This document shows positions 1 through 6,682 of a stretch of 7,946 nt of DNA, one piece after another. The position numbers were made by a program, and so were the translations under genes. The notes under the pieces were generated by a model. The model saw only the letters and a list, made by a program, of their open reading frames with translations. It did no database searches and was not told the origin of the DNA. This DNA is from Deltaproteobacteria bacterium (GTDB lineage: Bacteria > Myxococcota_A > Polyangia > Polyangiales > Houyiibacteriaceae), in the NCBI GenBank assembly GCA_003647035.1, contig QMMB01000142.1:1-7946 (forward strand), given 5' to 3'. The first letter of the stretch is position 1, and each line of letters opens with the position of its first letter.

Positions 1-60
1 CTCTGGCACGTCGATAACCACGGACGTAACGAGTACATGCTCATCGAGGTCAACGTGTGA
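1..60 (+). CDS. C-terminal end of an unidentified protein (partial)
   Basis: Frame 1 is open from the first base to a TGA at 58-60 and reads LWHVDNHGRNEYMLIEVNV. Codon choice is G/C-rich at third positions, like the neighbouring genes, and the next gene lies 144 bp downstream on the same strand. I recognise no motif in these 19 residues and cannot name a family. It could be the tail of another secreted protein, but nothing visible proves that. Confidence 0.5.
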   Translation, partial: LWHVDNHGRNEYMLIEVNV

Positions 61-86
61 GACCAAGCGACAACCGACGCTTGTCT
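61..86 (+). terminator. Possible weak terminator hairpin after the partial upstream gene
   Basis: Directly after the stop codon, CAAGCG (64-69) pairs with CGCTTG (78-83) around an 8-nt loop. If one C is bulged, GAC/GTC can extend the stem. The following bases (TCTATAG) are only mildly T-rich, so this is not a strong intrinsic terminator. The location after a stop codon is the main support. Confidence 0.3.
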
Positions 87-108
87 ATAGGCTGAGCAAC
101 TTTAAACT
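81..108 (+). promoter_or_regulatory. Candidate sigma70-type promoter for the lipoprotein gene
   Basis: TTGTCT (81-86) and TAAACT (103-108) are separated by 16 bp and each matches 4 of 6 consensus bases. The stretch around 100-117 is notably AT-rich for this window. It would give a leader of roughly 90 nt before the ATG at 205. The match is weak and GC-rich deltaproteobacterial promoters are poorly predicted by eye. Confidence 0.22.
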
Positions 109-204
109 ATTGTAATCACTGATCTTTGACGGCCTGCATCCCTGCCTCGCAGGGTCCTGAGTCGTCCCCTTGCCGAACCCATATCAATAAGGAAACCTAG
201 GCTC

Positions 205-1341
205 ATGCGTCTGATAACTCTATCAATCATCTTAACTCTCTTACTCATTGGTTGTGGCGATGCCGGCACGCCCGGAAGCGGCGCGGCAGGCTCGGGCGGC
301 GACGCTGGGACCGGCGGCAGTGGCGGAACCGGGGAGTTCACCACGATGCTCAGCCACACCTACGATCCGATCGAGGTCGACGTAGGCGAAGAGCTCACCA
401 ACATCTGCCAGAGCTGGGTGCTCGACAACGACGAGCCGATCTACGTGAGGAAGGTTCGACAGACCAACGAGGGCGGCTGGCACCATTCCAACTGGTTCTT
501 CGTCCCGGAGGCGGCCTACCCGCCAGACTACGACGTCGAGGGTCCGGATGCCACGCTCGAAGGCACGTGGAAGTGTCGTGATCGGAGCTTCCGTGAGTAC
601 CTAGCGGCCGCGGCTGGAGGCGTCTTCTTCGCCCAATCGACCCAGGCTTTGGAAGAGCTTCAAGCCTTCCCAGACGGCTCTGCGCTCGAGATTCCGCCGC
701 ACAGCGTGATCGTGGGCAGCGTGCATCTCTTGAATATTTCGGCCTCGCCGATCGCAAGTGCGATTACCATGGAGGTCGAGACGGTCCCGGCCGACGATGT
801 GGCCGTCCGACTGACCCCCTACAGCTTCGCCATTAGCAACCTCAGGATTCCTCCCGCGGTCGACGGTGTTCCGACCGAATCCCGGACCGCGATGCTGTGC
901 GACCTACGAGCGCCGTTCCTGGAGCACCTTCAGGAAGATGTAGTCGACTACAACGTCTACTACGTGCTCGGGCACTATCACCAATGGGGCAACTTCTTCA
1001 ATCTCAGCTTCGTCCAGGAGGACGGGACTCGGGAGACGATCTTCGAGATCAAGAATCGCATTGGCGAGCCGATTGGCTCGATCATCGACCCCCCAATGAA
1101 CAACAACGGCGCTCCGATGCTTCGTTCGGAATGCGGCTTCATCAACAACACCGATGAGACGTTGACCCGCGGCTTGCAGTACGGCGAGATGTGCGACTTC
1201 CTCGCGTACACCGATGCCAATCTCAAGATTGGCGCCAGTGGTGGCTCGAACGACGGTATCCCGGACGACATGGTCGACGGCATCGAAGTCCACGAGCTCG
1301 ATTGTGGCCCCATCACCGGCTTCAAAGCCTACGCCGACTAA
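205..1341 (+). CDS. Secreted lipoprotein with a PHM/DBM-type copper monooxygenase-like domain
   Basis: This is a 378-residue exported lipoprotein. A short hydrophobic signal (about residues 3-16) ends in the lipobox L-I-G-C with Cys17 as the lipid-attachment site. A Gly/Ser/Ala-rich linker follows to about residue 43. The rest resembles the type II ascorbate-dependent copper monooxygenases (peptidylglycine alpha-hydroxylating monooxygenase, PHM, and dopamine beta-monooxygenase). In the first half, His93-His94 (GWHHSN) and His174 (GSVHLLN) match the CuH site. In the second half, His257-x-His259 (GHYHQWG) and Met329 (YGEMCDF) match the CuM site. The 70-residue gap from the HxH to the Met equals that in rat PHM as I recall it. 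Besides Cys17 there are exactly six cysteines (68, 124, 232, 310, 330, 367), placed like three PHM disulfides. The family hydroxylates carbon with O2 and two coppers; the substrate here is unknown. The start is supported by TAAGGA at 188-193, 11 nt upstream. The gene stands alone and converges on ychF. Confidence 0.85.
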   Translation: MRLITLSIILTLLLIGCGDAGTPGSGAAGSGGDAGTGGSGGTGEFTTMLSHTYDPIEVDVGEELTNICQSWVLDNDEPIYVRKVRQTNEGGWHHSNWFFVPEAAYPPDYDVEGPDATLEGTWKCRDRSFREYLAAAAGGVFFAQSTQALEELQAFPDGSALEIPPHSVIVGSVHLLNISASPIASAITMEVETVPADDVAVRLTPYSFAISNLRIPPAVDGVPTESRTAMLCDLRAPFLEHLQEDVVDYNVYYVLGHYHQWGNFFNLSFVQEDGTRETIFEIKNRIGEPIGSIIDPPMNNNGAPMLRSECGFINNTDETLTRGLQYGEMCDFLAYTDANLKIGASGGSNDGIPDDMVDGIEVHELDCGPITGFKAYAD

Positions 1342-1364
1342 ACAGCGCACACTAGGTAGTGCCG

Positions 1365-2468
1365 CTAGACGTTGAAGCGGAAGTGCATGATGTCGCCATC
1401 GTGCACGACATAGTCTTTGCCTTCGACGCCGAGCTTACCGGCTGCCTTCACGGCTTGCTCAGAGCCATGCTCGAATAGGTCCTCGCACTTCATGACTTCG
1501 GCGCGAATGAACCCGCGTTCGAAGTCGGTGTGGATCTTGCCGGCAGCCTGGGGCGCCTTCGTGCCTCGGTCGATCGTCCAGGCATGCACCTCGGGCTCAC
1601 CTGCCGTGAAGTACGTGATGAGGTCGAGGGCCTCGTAGCCCGTGCGAATCACCTTGTGCAGGCCTGGTTCGTCGAGGCCGAGCGATTCGATGAACTCTGG
1701 GCGCTCCTCTTTCGGGAGCTGCATGATCTCCGCCTCGATCTCGGCGCTGATCGCGACGACCGGGACCCCGCGCTCCTTACCGAGCGCGGTGACTTGGGAG
1801 ACGAGCGGGTCGTTGTCGAGGTAGGCGAGCTGGTCGTCCTTGACGTTGACGACGAAGAAAGAGGGCTTGTTGGTGAGCAGGAACATGTCGCGGAGCACCA
1901 GGGCCTCGTCTTCGTCGTCGGGCGCGATCGCCGTCGCCGGCTTTCCCTCGTCGAGGGATGCTTCGAGGCGTTTGCACAGCGCGACGGCCTTACTTTCGAA
2001 CGCGTCCTGCCCCTTCGCGGCGCGCTCGGCCTTGTCGAGACGCTTCTGAACCGTTTCGAGGTCTTTGAGAATGAGCTCGGTCTCGATCGTCTCGATGTCC
2101 GCAAGCGGGTCCACCCGGTTGTCGACGTGCACGATGTTCTCATCCTCGAAGCAGCGTACGACGTGGGCCACCGCGTCGGCGTCGCGAATGGTGCTCAGGA
2201 ATGCGTTGCCCTTGCCTTCGCCTTTAGAGGCGCCACGCACAAGGCCCGCGATGTCGACGAACTCGACGGTCGCCGGCACGATCTTCTTCGGGCCGTGAAT
2301 CGCGACCAACTGGTCGAACCGGGGGTCAGGGACCGGGACGATGCCGATGTTTGGATCGATGGTACAAAACGCGTAGTTTGCCGCTTCCGCTTGCTTCTCG
2401 GATAGGGCGTTGAAGAGGGTCGACTTTCCGACATTGGGTAGGCCGACGATACCGACTGACAAAGCCAT
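1365..2468 (-). CDS. ychF: YchF/OLA1-family ATPase (Obg-type P-loop NTPase)
   Basis: This is a 367-residue, full-length YchF. Residues 9-17 (GLPNVGKST) form the P-loop, 72-75 (DIAG) the G3 box, with Leu76 in place of the catalytic Gln as in hydrophobic-substituted NTPases, and about 128-200 is the family helical coiled-coil insertion. The G4-equivalent is N208-V-K-D211 and SAE at 241-243 is G5-like. A TGS domain spans about 284-366 and ends in DGDIMHFRFNV. YchF proteins usually prefer ATP and associate with ribosomes; E. coli YchF is linked to oxidative-stress control. Cys35 (FCTIDPN), a residue implicated in redox control in E. coli, is present. The start ATG directly precedes the P-loop region as expected, but there is no clear Shine-Dalgarno sequence upstream. 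It is last in a minus-strand series, 37 nt after the phosphate transporter, with no convincing terminator between them, so cotranscription is possible. The C-terminus converges with the lipoprotein gene across 23 bp. Confidence 0.97.
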   Translation of the reverse strand: MALSVGIVGLPNVGKSTLFNALSEKQAEAANYAFCTIDPNIGIVPVPDPRFDQLVAIHGPKKIVPATVEFVDIAGLVRGASKGEGKGNAFLSTIRDADAVAHVVRCFEDENIVHVDNRVDPLADIETIETELILKDLETVQKRLDKAERAAKGQDAFESKAVALCKRLEASLDEGKPATAIAPDDEDEALVLRDMFLLTNKPSFFVVNVKDDQLAYLDNDPLVSQVTALGKERGVPVVAISAEIEAEIMQLPKEERPEFIESLGLDEPGLHKVIRTGYEALDLITYFTAGEPEVHAWTIDRGTKAPQAAGKIHTDFERGFIRAEVMKCEDLFEHGSEQAVKAAGKLGVEGKDYVVHDGDIMHFRFNV

Positions 2469-2505
2469 GGGCCGTGCTTTAGCGCGTGGTCGTCAGGAGG
2501 GCCAC

Positions 2506-3753
2506 TCAGGGCAGCCAAAGCCTGCCGATCAGGAAAAGGCCGGCGGCCAGGATCGCGGTGAACGGCACGGTAATGAACCAGCTCGCGATGATCCCGCTCA
2601 CCACTCTGGCGTTGATGGCGCCAATGCCTCGAGCGAAGCCGACCCCAATCACGGCGCCCACCAGTGTATGCGTGGTGCTCACGGGCAGCCCCAGCTTGCT
2701 CGCCATCACGATCGTGGTCGCCGCTCCAAACTCCGCCGCGAAGCCGCGTGACGGGGTGAGCTCGGTGATCTTCTTTCCGATCGTGGCCATGATCTTGTAG
2801 CCGTAGGTGGCGAGGCCGACGACGATGCCCAGCGCGCCGATCAGAAGAACGCGGTACGGCACGGCCACCTCCGCGCCCAGCTGACCCGAGGTGGCTCCAA
2901 AGACGGCTGCCATGGGGCCCACGGCGTTGGCGACGTCGTTGCTTCCGTGGGCAAACGCGACAAAGCACGCGGTCATCACCTGCAGAACCAGGAAGACGCG
3001 TTCGGCGCGATAGCTGTGCTCGTCTTTGTCTTCGGAGGCGAGGCGAGTAGCCCGGCGCAAGAGCGGAACCGAGAGGATGCTCGCTAGTAAGCCTACCGCC
3101 ACTGCGATACCGAGCGAGGAACCGAGCCCCAAGTCGAGCTTCAAAGGCTTCAGCCCCTTGAACAGCACACTGAGCGCGAGGATCGCGAAGATCGGGAACA
3201 CCATGATCGGGCCCCAGCCTCGCAGGGCCAACAGTGGCCGGTGAACGTTCAAGATACGGTTCTTGATGAACACGAACCCGAAGTACCCGAGGAACCCGCC
3301 GAGCAGCGGAGAGATGATCCAACTCGCGGCAATCTTGACCATCATCGACCAATTCACCGCCTCGAAACCGCCGGCGATGAGGCCGAAGCCCATCACTGCG
3401 CCGACGATGCTGTGTGTGGTCGACACAGGCCACCCGGCATACGTTGCAATGTTCAGCCACAGCGCTGCCGCGATTAGGCAGCACGTCATTCCGATGGCGA
3501 TCACCATTGGATCTCCGCCGAGCGCATCCATATCGACGATGCCCCTGCGGATGGTCTTCGTCACCGTGCCGCCCGCCAGCATGGCGCCACCGAACTCGAA
3601 GATCGCCGCCACGATGATCGCTCCCCGGAGGGTGAGTGCACCCGACCCGACGGAGGTGCCCATGGCATTGGCCACATCGTTGGCCCCGATGTTCCAGGCC
3701 ATGTAGAGGCCGGCGATGGCTGCAACGGCCAGGACGATCGTGGTCAGCTCCAT
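2506..3753 (-). CDS. pit: PiT-family inorganic phosphate transporter
   Basis: This 415-residue integral membrane protein belongs to the PiT (PF01384) family of low-affinity, ion-coupled phosphate carriers of the inner membrane. The family's internal duplication is plain: GANDVANA at residues 23-30 and GSNDVANA at 270-277 are the two signature repeats, and PVSTTHS at 109-115 and PVSTTHT at 358-364 are the second repeated motif. Hydrophobic segments run through most of the chain. A charged hydrophilic stretch at about 232-252 (RRATRLASEDKDEHSYRAER) forms the central cytoplasmic loop between the two halves. Length is normal for bacterial members. The ATG lies 9 nt after the stop of the DUF47 gene, and AGGCGG in that junction is a plausible ribosome-binding site, so the two are almost certainly one transcript. 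The pairing of DUF47 with Pit is common and suggests the partner adjusts transporter activity. The exact coupling ion cannot be told from sequence alone. Confidence 0.96.
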   Translation of the reverse strand: MELTTIVLAVAAIAGLYMAWNIGANDVANAMGTSVGSGALTLRGAIIVAAIFEFGGAMLAGGTVTKTIRRGIVDMDALGGDPMVIAIGMTCCLIAAALWLNIATYAGWPVSTTHSIVGAVMGFGLIAGGFEAVNWSMMVKIAASWIISPLLGGFLGYFGFVFIKNRILNVHRPLLALRGWGPIMVFPIFAILALSVLFKGLKPLKLDLGLGSSLGIAVAVGLLASILSVPLLRRATRLASEDKDEHSYRAERVFLVLQVMTACFVAFAHGSNDVANAVGPMAAVFGATSGQLGAEVAVPYRVLLIGALGIVVGLATYGYKIMATIGKKITELTPSRGFAAEFGAATTIVMASKLGLPVSTTHTLVGAVIGVGFARGIGAINARVVSGIIASWFITVPFTAILAAGLFLIGRLWLP

Positions 3754-3762
3754 GGAAACCGC

Positions 3763-4437
3763 CTATCCGGCGACGAAGAGCCGGAACTGATCCCCTACGT
3801 TTTCCGCATGATTGGCCATGTCGCCAATCTTGTTCAGGACTTTGGTCCACATGAATACCGCTGCGGGAGGCATATTGTCCTCCTCCTTGAACAAGACCTT
3901 CGCGCATTGATCCTGAATCTTGTCGGCTTCGTGCTCGGCGCGTCCGAGAATCGCCGACTGTTCGAGGACCCGCTCCGCAGGAGGTCCGGAGAAGCCCGAT
4001 TCGACCAAGTCGTCGATCAAGTCGATGAGCTTTGCGGCCTCGTGAACCGTGTCCAACGCGCTCTGCACGAAGAGCTGCAGAACGGGCTTCATCTCGTCAG
4101 GGACCGTCAACGGGCGAATCGTGAGCAGCACCCCGACATCCTCGGCGCAGTCCGCGATGGCGTCCATCTCGCTGATCAGCTTGAGTACATCTCGTCGGTC
4201 GACCGGCATCATCAACCGGACCGGCATCTTCGAGCGAGCCGCGTTCTTGGCGTCGTCGGCCTTTCCTTCCATCGCGCTGATCTCTTTGGCCAGACGCTCG
4301 ACGCCGGCCTGATCGCCCTTCGCGAGCAACTCGATCAGGTCCTGAACTCGATCGCTGGTTCGCATCACCTCGACCATCAGGTCACCCACTTTGGGGAGGG
4401 GATTGCGCGCAAGCAGGTTCGCAAGTGGTATTCTCAT
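3763..4437 (-). CDS. DUF47 / PhoU-like Pit accessory protein
   Basis: This 224-residue, all-helical soluble protein fits the DUF47 (TIGR00153) family, a distant relative of PhoU usually encoded beside Pit transporters. PhoU-type acidic metal-binding helices are visible: E90-MDAIADCAED (90-100) and a C-terminal counterpart around 203-216 (KIGDMANHAENVGD). Another acidic/His helix, RAEHEADKIQDQ, spans 166-177. The N-terminus (MRIPLANLLARNPL) is typical of the group. The gene is the first of the minus-strand series and sits 9 nt ahead of pit. Its ATG is preceded by GAGGTG (complement of 4440-4445), a good ribosome-binding site with short spacing. The family is thought to modulate or be required for Pit-dependent phosphate uptake; that role is inherited from relatives and context, not shown here. 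The symbol is left blank because it is not the canonical PhoU of the pst operon. Confidence 0.93.
   Translation of the reverse strand: MRIPLANLLARNPLPKVGDLMVEVMRTSDRVQDLIELLAKGDQAGVERLAKEISAMEGKADDAKNAARSKMPVRLMMPVDRRDVLKLISEMDAIADCAEDVGVLLTIRPLTVPDEMKPVLQLFVQSALDTVHEAAKLIDLIDDLVESGFSGPPAERVLEQSAILGRAEHEADKIQDQCAKVLFKEEDNMPPAAVFMWTKVLNKIGDMANHAENVGDQFRLFVAG
4426..4434 (+). promoter_or_regulatory. Candidate extended -10 element for phoB
   Basis: TGGTATTCT matches the extended -10 pattern TGnTATAAT in the TGn part and 4 of 6 hexamer bases. It lies inside the first codons of the divergent DUF47 gene and would start transcription near 4441, about 40 nt before the phoB ATG. The nearest -35-like sequence, TTGCGC at 4403-4408, is 20 bp away, which is too far to count strongly. 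No recognisable PhoB box was found in the 42-bp gap. Confidence 0.22.
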
Positions 4438-4479
4438 GGCACCTCGGGGCCGAGCGTAGCAGGCTTCGCCGAGAAAAAA

Positions 4480-5169
4480 ATGGGTTCAAGAATCCTAGTC
4501 GTAGAGGACGAGACGGACCTGGCCGAATTGGTTGCGTTCAACCTGCGCGGCGCGGGTCACGACGTCACCGTTGCCCACGACGGCAACACTGCCTTGGCCG
4601 AGATCCAGCGGAGCCAACCGGACTTGGTGGTGCTCGACGTGATGTTGCCGGATATTTCGGGCCTCGAAGTGTGTCGGCGCCTCCGGCGGAACGCCCAAAC
4701 GGTGCGCCTGCCCGTGATCATGCTGACTGCCAGAAGCGATGAGGTCGATCGCGTGGTTGGCTTCGAGGTGGGCGCTGACGACTACGTGCCCAAGCCTTTC
4801 AGTCCGAGGGAGCTCGTGCTGAGAGTAGAGGCGATCCTCCGGCGAACGATTCCCCCCGCCGAGGTCGAAGGTCCGCAGGTGATCGCGCTGGGCGATCTCG
4901 TCATCGACGTTCCCGCGCACCGGGTCGAGGTCCAAGGTGAAGAAGTTCTCCTGACCGCGCTCGAGTTCCGGTTGCTTCTCGATCTTGCGAGCCGCGCGGG
5001 CCGTGTCCAGTCCCGGGACGCGCTTCTCGAACGGGTGTGGGGGTACTCACCCGACGTCGAGACTCGGACGGTCGATACCCATGTGAAGAGGCTCCGGGAA
5101 AAGCTCGGCGAGGGCGCTTTACACATCGAGACGGTGCGTGGTGTCGGCTACCGGGCCCTCAAGTCCTAG
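4480..5169 (+). CDS. phoB: PhoB-type phosphate regulon response regulator (OmpR family)
   Basis: This is a 229-residue two-component response regulator, the same length as E. coli PhoB. The receiver domain (about 4-120) has the acidic pair Glu9-Asp10, the phosphoacceptor Asp53 (VLDVMLP), Thr83 (MLTA) and Lys105 (VPKPF). The OmpR/PhoB winged-helix domain runs from about 135 to 227, with the DNA-contact region VDTHVKRLREKLG and the final hairpin TVRGVGYRA. The start was chosen because homology begins at SRILVVED. The frame remains open far upstream, but that part only runs antisense to the DUF47 gene. Only a weak GAG lies upstream, separated by a run of seven A. It is followed by a PAS-containing kinase and a phosphate-type porin and is divergent from DUF47-pit. 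This context makes the PhoB assignment much more likely than a generic OmpR-family regulator. It should bind Pho-box DNA when phosphorylated under phosphate limitation. Confidence 0.92.
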   Translation: MGSRILVVEDETDLAELVAFNLRGAGHDVTVAHDGNTALAEIQRSQPDLVVLDVMLPDISGLEVCRRLRRNAQTVRLPVIMLTARSDEVDRVVGFEVGADDYVPKPFSPRELVLRVEAILRRTIPPAEVEGPQVIALGDLVIDVPAHRVEVQGEEVLLTALEFRLLLDLASRAGRVQSRDALLERVWGYSPDVETRTVDTHVKRLREKLGEGALHIETVRGVGYRALKS

Positions 5170-5239
5170 AGGGGTTTCGAGTGGACGGATCGGCTCTCTG
5201 GGGCCGCGAGGGCGCATCAGGTCCACTCGAAACCCCTCT
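5168..5239. repeat. Perfect 19-bp inverted repeat with 34-nt loop between phoB and phoR
   Basis: AGAGGGGTTTCGAGTGGAC at 5168-5186 is repeated as its exact reverse complement at 5221-5239. The left arm begins at the second base of the phoB stop codon (TAG, 5167-5169), so the element starts exactly at the gene end. The loop (5187-5220) can form small inner pairings such as CGGC (5191-5194) with GCCG (5203-5206). No T-run follows the right arm, so it is not a classical intrinsic terminator. It could be an mRNA stabiliser/attenuator setting the phoB:phoR ratio, or a short palindromic mobile element of the REP/MITE kind. No flanking target duplication is evident. Confidence 0.9.
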
Positions 5240-5277
5240 GGGTTGGTCAAGCGCCGGACCCCGCGTATTGTGTCGCT

Positions 5278-6648
5278 GTGATTCACCGGTACACACTGGT
5301 TGGCGGTGCCATCGGGCTCATGACGGCCGCTTTGCACGCCTTTGCGCGTGCCGTTCTCCCGGCCGCAGCCGCCTGGGTGGTCGTGCTCATCGCGGTGGCG
5401 CTGGGATGCCTCGTTGGCTGGATGGCATCGCGCCGGGACGCGCTCGATACGCAGCGTCTACAAGAGGTGATCGAAGCGCTCACGGACCGAGACTTCGAAA
5501 GGCGTGCTCGGCTCAGCAGCCCGGGACAGATCGGCGATCTCGGGCGCTCACTCGACGCCTTGGCGGAGCGCCTTTGGACCGGCGACAAGAAGAAGCGCAG
5601 TCGTAAAGACCGCCTTCGGACGATTCTCGATGCAATGGCCGAGGCCGTCATGGTGACGGATTCACACGGCCGCATCACACTCACCAATGAGGTGCTGAGC
5701 GGTCTGGTGGGGTTCGATGTCGAAGGTAGGACTGCCGTCGAGGCGATTCGTCATCCGGACTTCCATTTAGCGATCGAAGAGGCGCAGCACGGCGTGTCCG
5801 CCGTACTCGAGTTTGAGATCGACGCAGTAGACGGCGGGGTTCGTCGCGTGCTTCGAGCCTCGGTGTCGCCCTTGCGCCATCGGCAAGGCGTGGTCACCGT
5901 CTTTCACGACGTCACCGCCGAGCGGGTCGCCGATCAGATTCGAAGGGATTTCGTTGCGAACGCGAGTCACGAGCTGCGCACGCCGCTGACGGCGATTCGA
6001 GGGTTTGCCGAGACCCTTCGAGAAGGGGCGATGAACGATCCCGAATCGGAGAAGCGTTTCCTCGACGTCATTCTCCGGCATGCCCGCCGTCTGCAGGCGC
6101 TGGTGGATGATTTGGCCGATCTGAGTCGCTTCGAGGGCGAGGAGCTCCACCTGGAACTCGGGCCTGTCCCCGCGGGGGCCTTGTTGGACGAAGTCGTGCG
6201 GGGGCTCGAGTCCCAGTCCAAGGCCAAAGGACTGAACGTGGTCTGCTCGGGGCTCGACGAAGTGCTCCCGGTGATGGCCGAGGAACGCGCGCTCGAGCAG
6301 GTGCTCGTCAATCTCGTCGACAACGCGATCAAGTACACGCCGGAGGATGGGGAGGTGCGGGTCGGAATCGCGGAGGTAGAAGATGACGTCGTCATCGAGG
6401 TCGCGAACTCCGGCCCCGGGATCCCAGCCAAACACCTTCCCCGCGTGTTTGAGCGGTTCTACCGGGTGGACGCGGGGCGCTCCCGCGAGCTCGGCGGCAC
6501 GGGCTTGGGGCTCTCGATCGTGAAGCATTTGGTCGCCCAGCTCGGGGGCAGGATCACCGTCGATAGCGGTGGCGGCTGGACCCGATTCCAGCTCAGGGTG
6601 CCTCGCGTCGATAGCCCCAGGAGCGACACACGCGTGTCACGCAGCTGA
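5278..6648 (+). CDS. phoR: PhoR-type membrane sensor histidine kinase with PAS domain
   Basis: This 456-residue sensor kinase has two hydrophobic segments (about 6-25 and 27-49) with almost no periplasmic loop. A HAMP-like linker (about 50-104) and a PAS domain (about 110-220, from DRLRTILDAMAEAVMV) follow. In the kinase core, the H-box ASHELRTPL carries phospho-acceptor His231, the N-box NLVDNAIKYTP spans 345-355, the G1 box NSGPGI spans 377-382, the F-box is FERFYRVD (391-398) and the G2 box GGTGLGLSIV starts at 406. This order is that of PhoR, which phosphorylates PhoB; the near-absence of an external sensor domain fits PhoR, which reads transporter status rather than external ligand. The GTG start gives an intact first membrane segment, but no good ribosome-binding site precedes it; ATG at 5320 would cut into that segment. 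The G1 box has Asn instead of the usual first Asp, a change seen in other active kinases. It lies 108 nt after phoB and ends 3 nt before the porin gene. Confidence 0.92.
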   Translation: MIHRYTLVGGAIGLMTAALHAFARAVLPAAAAWVVVLIAVALGCLVGWMASRRDALDTQRLQEVIEALTDRDFERRARLSSPGQIGDLGRSLDALAERLWTGDKKKRSRKDRLRTILDAMAEAVMVTDSHGRITLTNEVLSGLVGFDVEGRTAVEAIRHPDFHLAIEEAQHGVSAVLEFEIDAVDGGVRRVLRASVSPLRHRQGVVTVFHDVTAERVADQIRRDFVANASHELRTPLTAIRGFAETLREGAMNDPESEKRFLDVILRHARRLQALVDDLADLSRFEGEELHLELGPVPAGALLDEVVRGLESQSKAKGLNVVCSGLDEVLPVMAEERALEQVLVNLVDNAIKYTPEDGEVRVGIAEVEDDVVIEVANSGPGIPAKHLPRVFERFYRVDAGRSRELGGTGLGLSIVKHLVAQLGGRITVDSGGGWTRFQLRVPRVDSPRSDTRVSRS

Positions 6649-6682
6649 CACATGAAGCTCGTAACAAGCAGGCAAATGACAC
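6625..6682. promoter_or_regulatory. Cluster of TGACAC-type repeats at the phoR-porin junction
   Basis: CGACAC (6625-6630), TGACAC (6646-6651) and TGACAC (6677-6682) lie on the plus strand, spaced 21 and 31 bp apart, close to two and three helical turns. GTGTCA (6634-6639) makes a perfect dyad GTGTCA-N6-TGACAC with the middle copy. ACACGCGTGT (6628-6637) is a separate 10-bp palindrome. TGTCA/TGACA is the core of enterobacterial Pho-box half-sites, but the true 11-bp direct-repeat layout is not seen, so binding by PhoB is only a possibility. Confidence 0.25.

Noticed and set aside
1350..1361. Small palindrome CACTA-GG-TAGTG between the convergent lipoprotein and ychF genes
   Set aside because: The stem is only 5 bp with a 2-nt loop and no T-run on either strand, too weak to call a bidirectional terminator.
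1530..2405. Long plus-strand open frame (291 codons) opposite ychF
   Set aside because: It lies wholly antisense to a clear YchF and its translation is low-complexity Arg/Asp/Val/Leu-rich, as expected from the complement of GC-rich coding DNA.
2195..3907. Minus-strand open frame of 570 codons overlapping pit, DUF47 and ychF
   Set aside because: It is an alternative frame of the same strand, Arg/Gly/His-rich with no domain, while the overlapping frames encode recognisable full-length families.
3808..4479. N-terminal extension of the PhoB frame by 224 codons
   Set aside because: The extension runs antisense to the DUF47 gene and shows no protein-like pattern; receiver homology begins at the ATG at 4480.
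4438..4479. Search for a canonical Pho box (CTGTCAT direct repeats) in the DUF47-phoB gap
   Set aside because: No TGTCA or TGACA half-site occurs in these 42 bp, so a standard PhoB site cannot be claimed here.
5767..6528. Minus-strand open frame of 253 codons opposite phoR
   Set aside because: It mirrors the conserved kinase core and carries no recognisable motif of its own.
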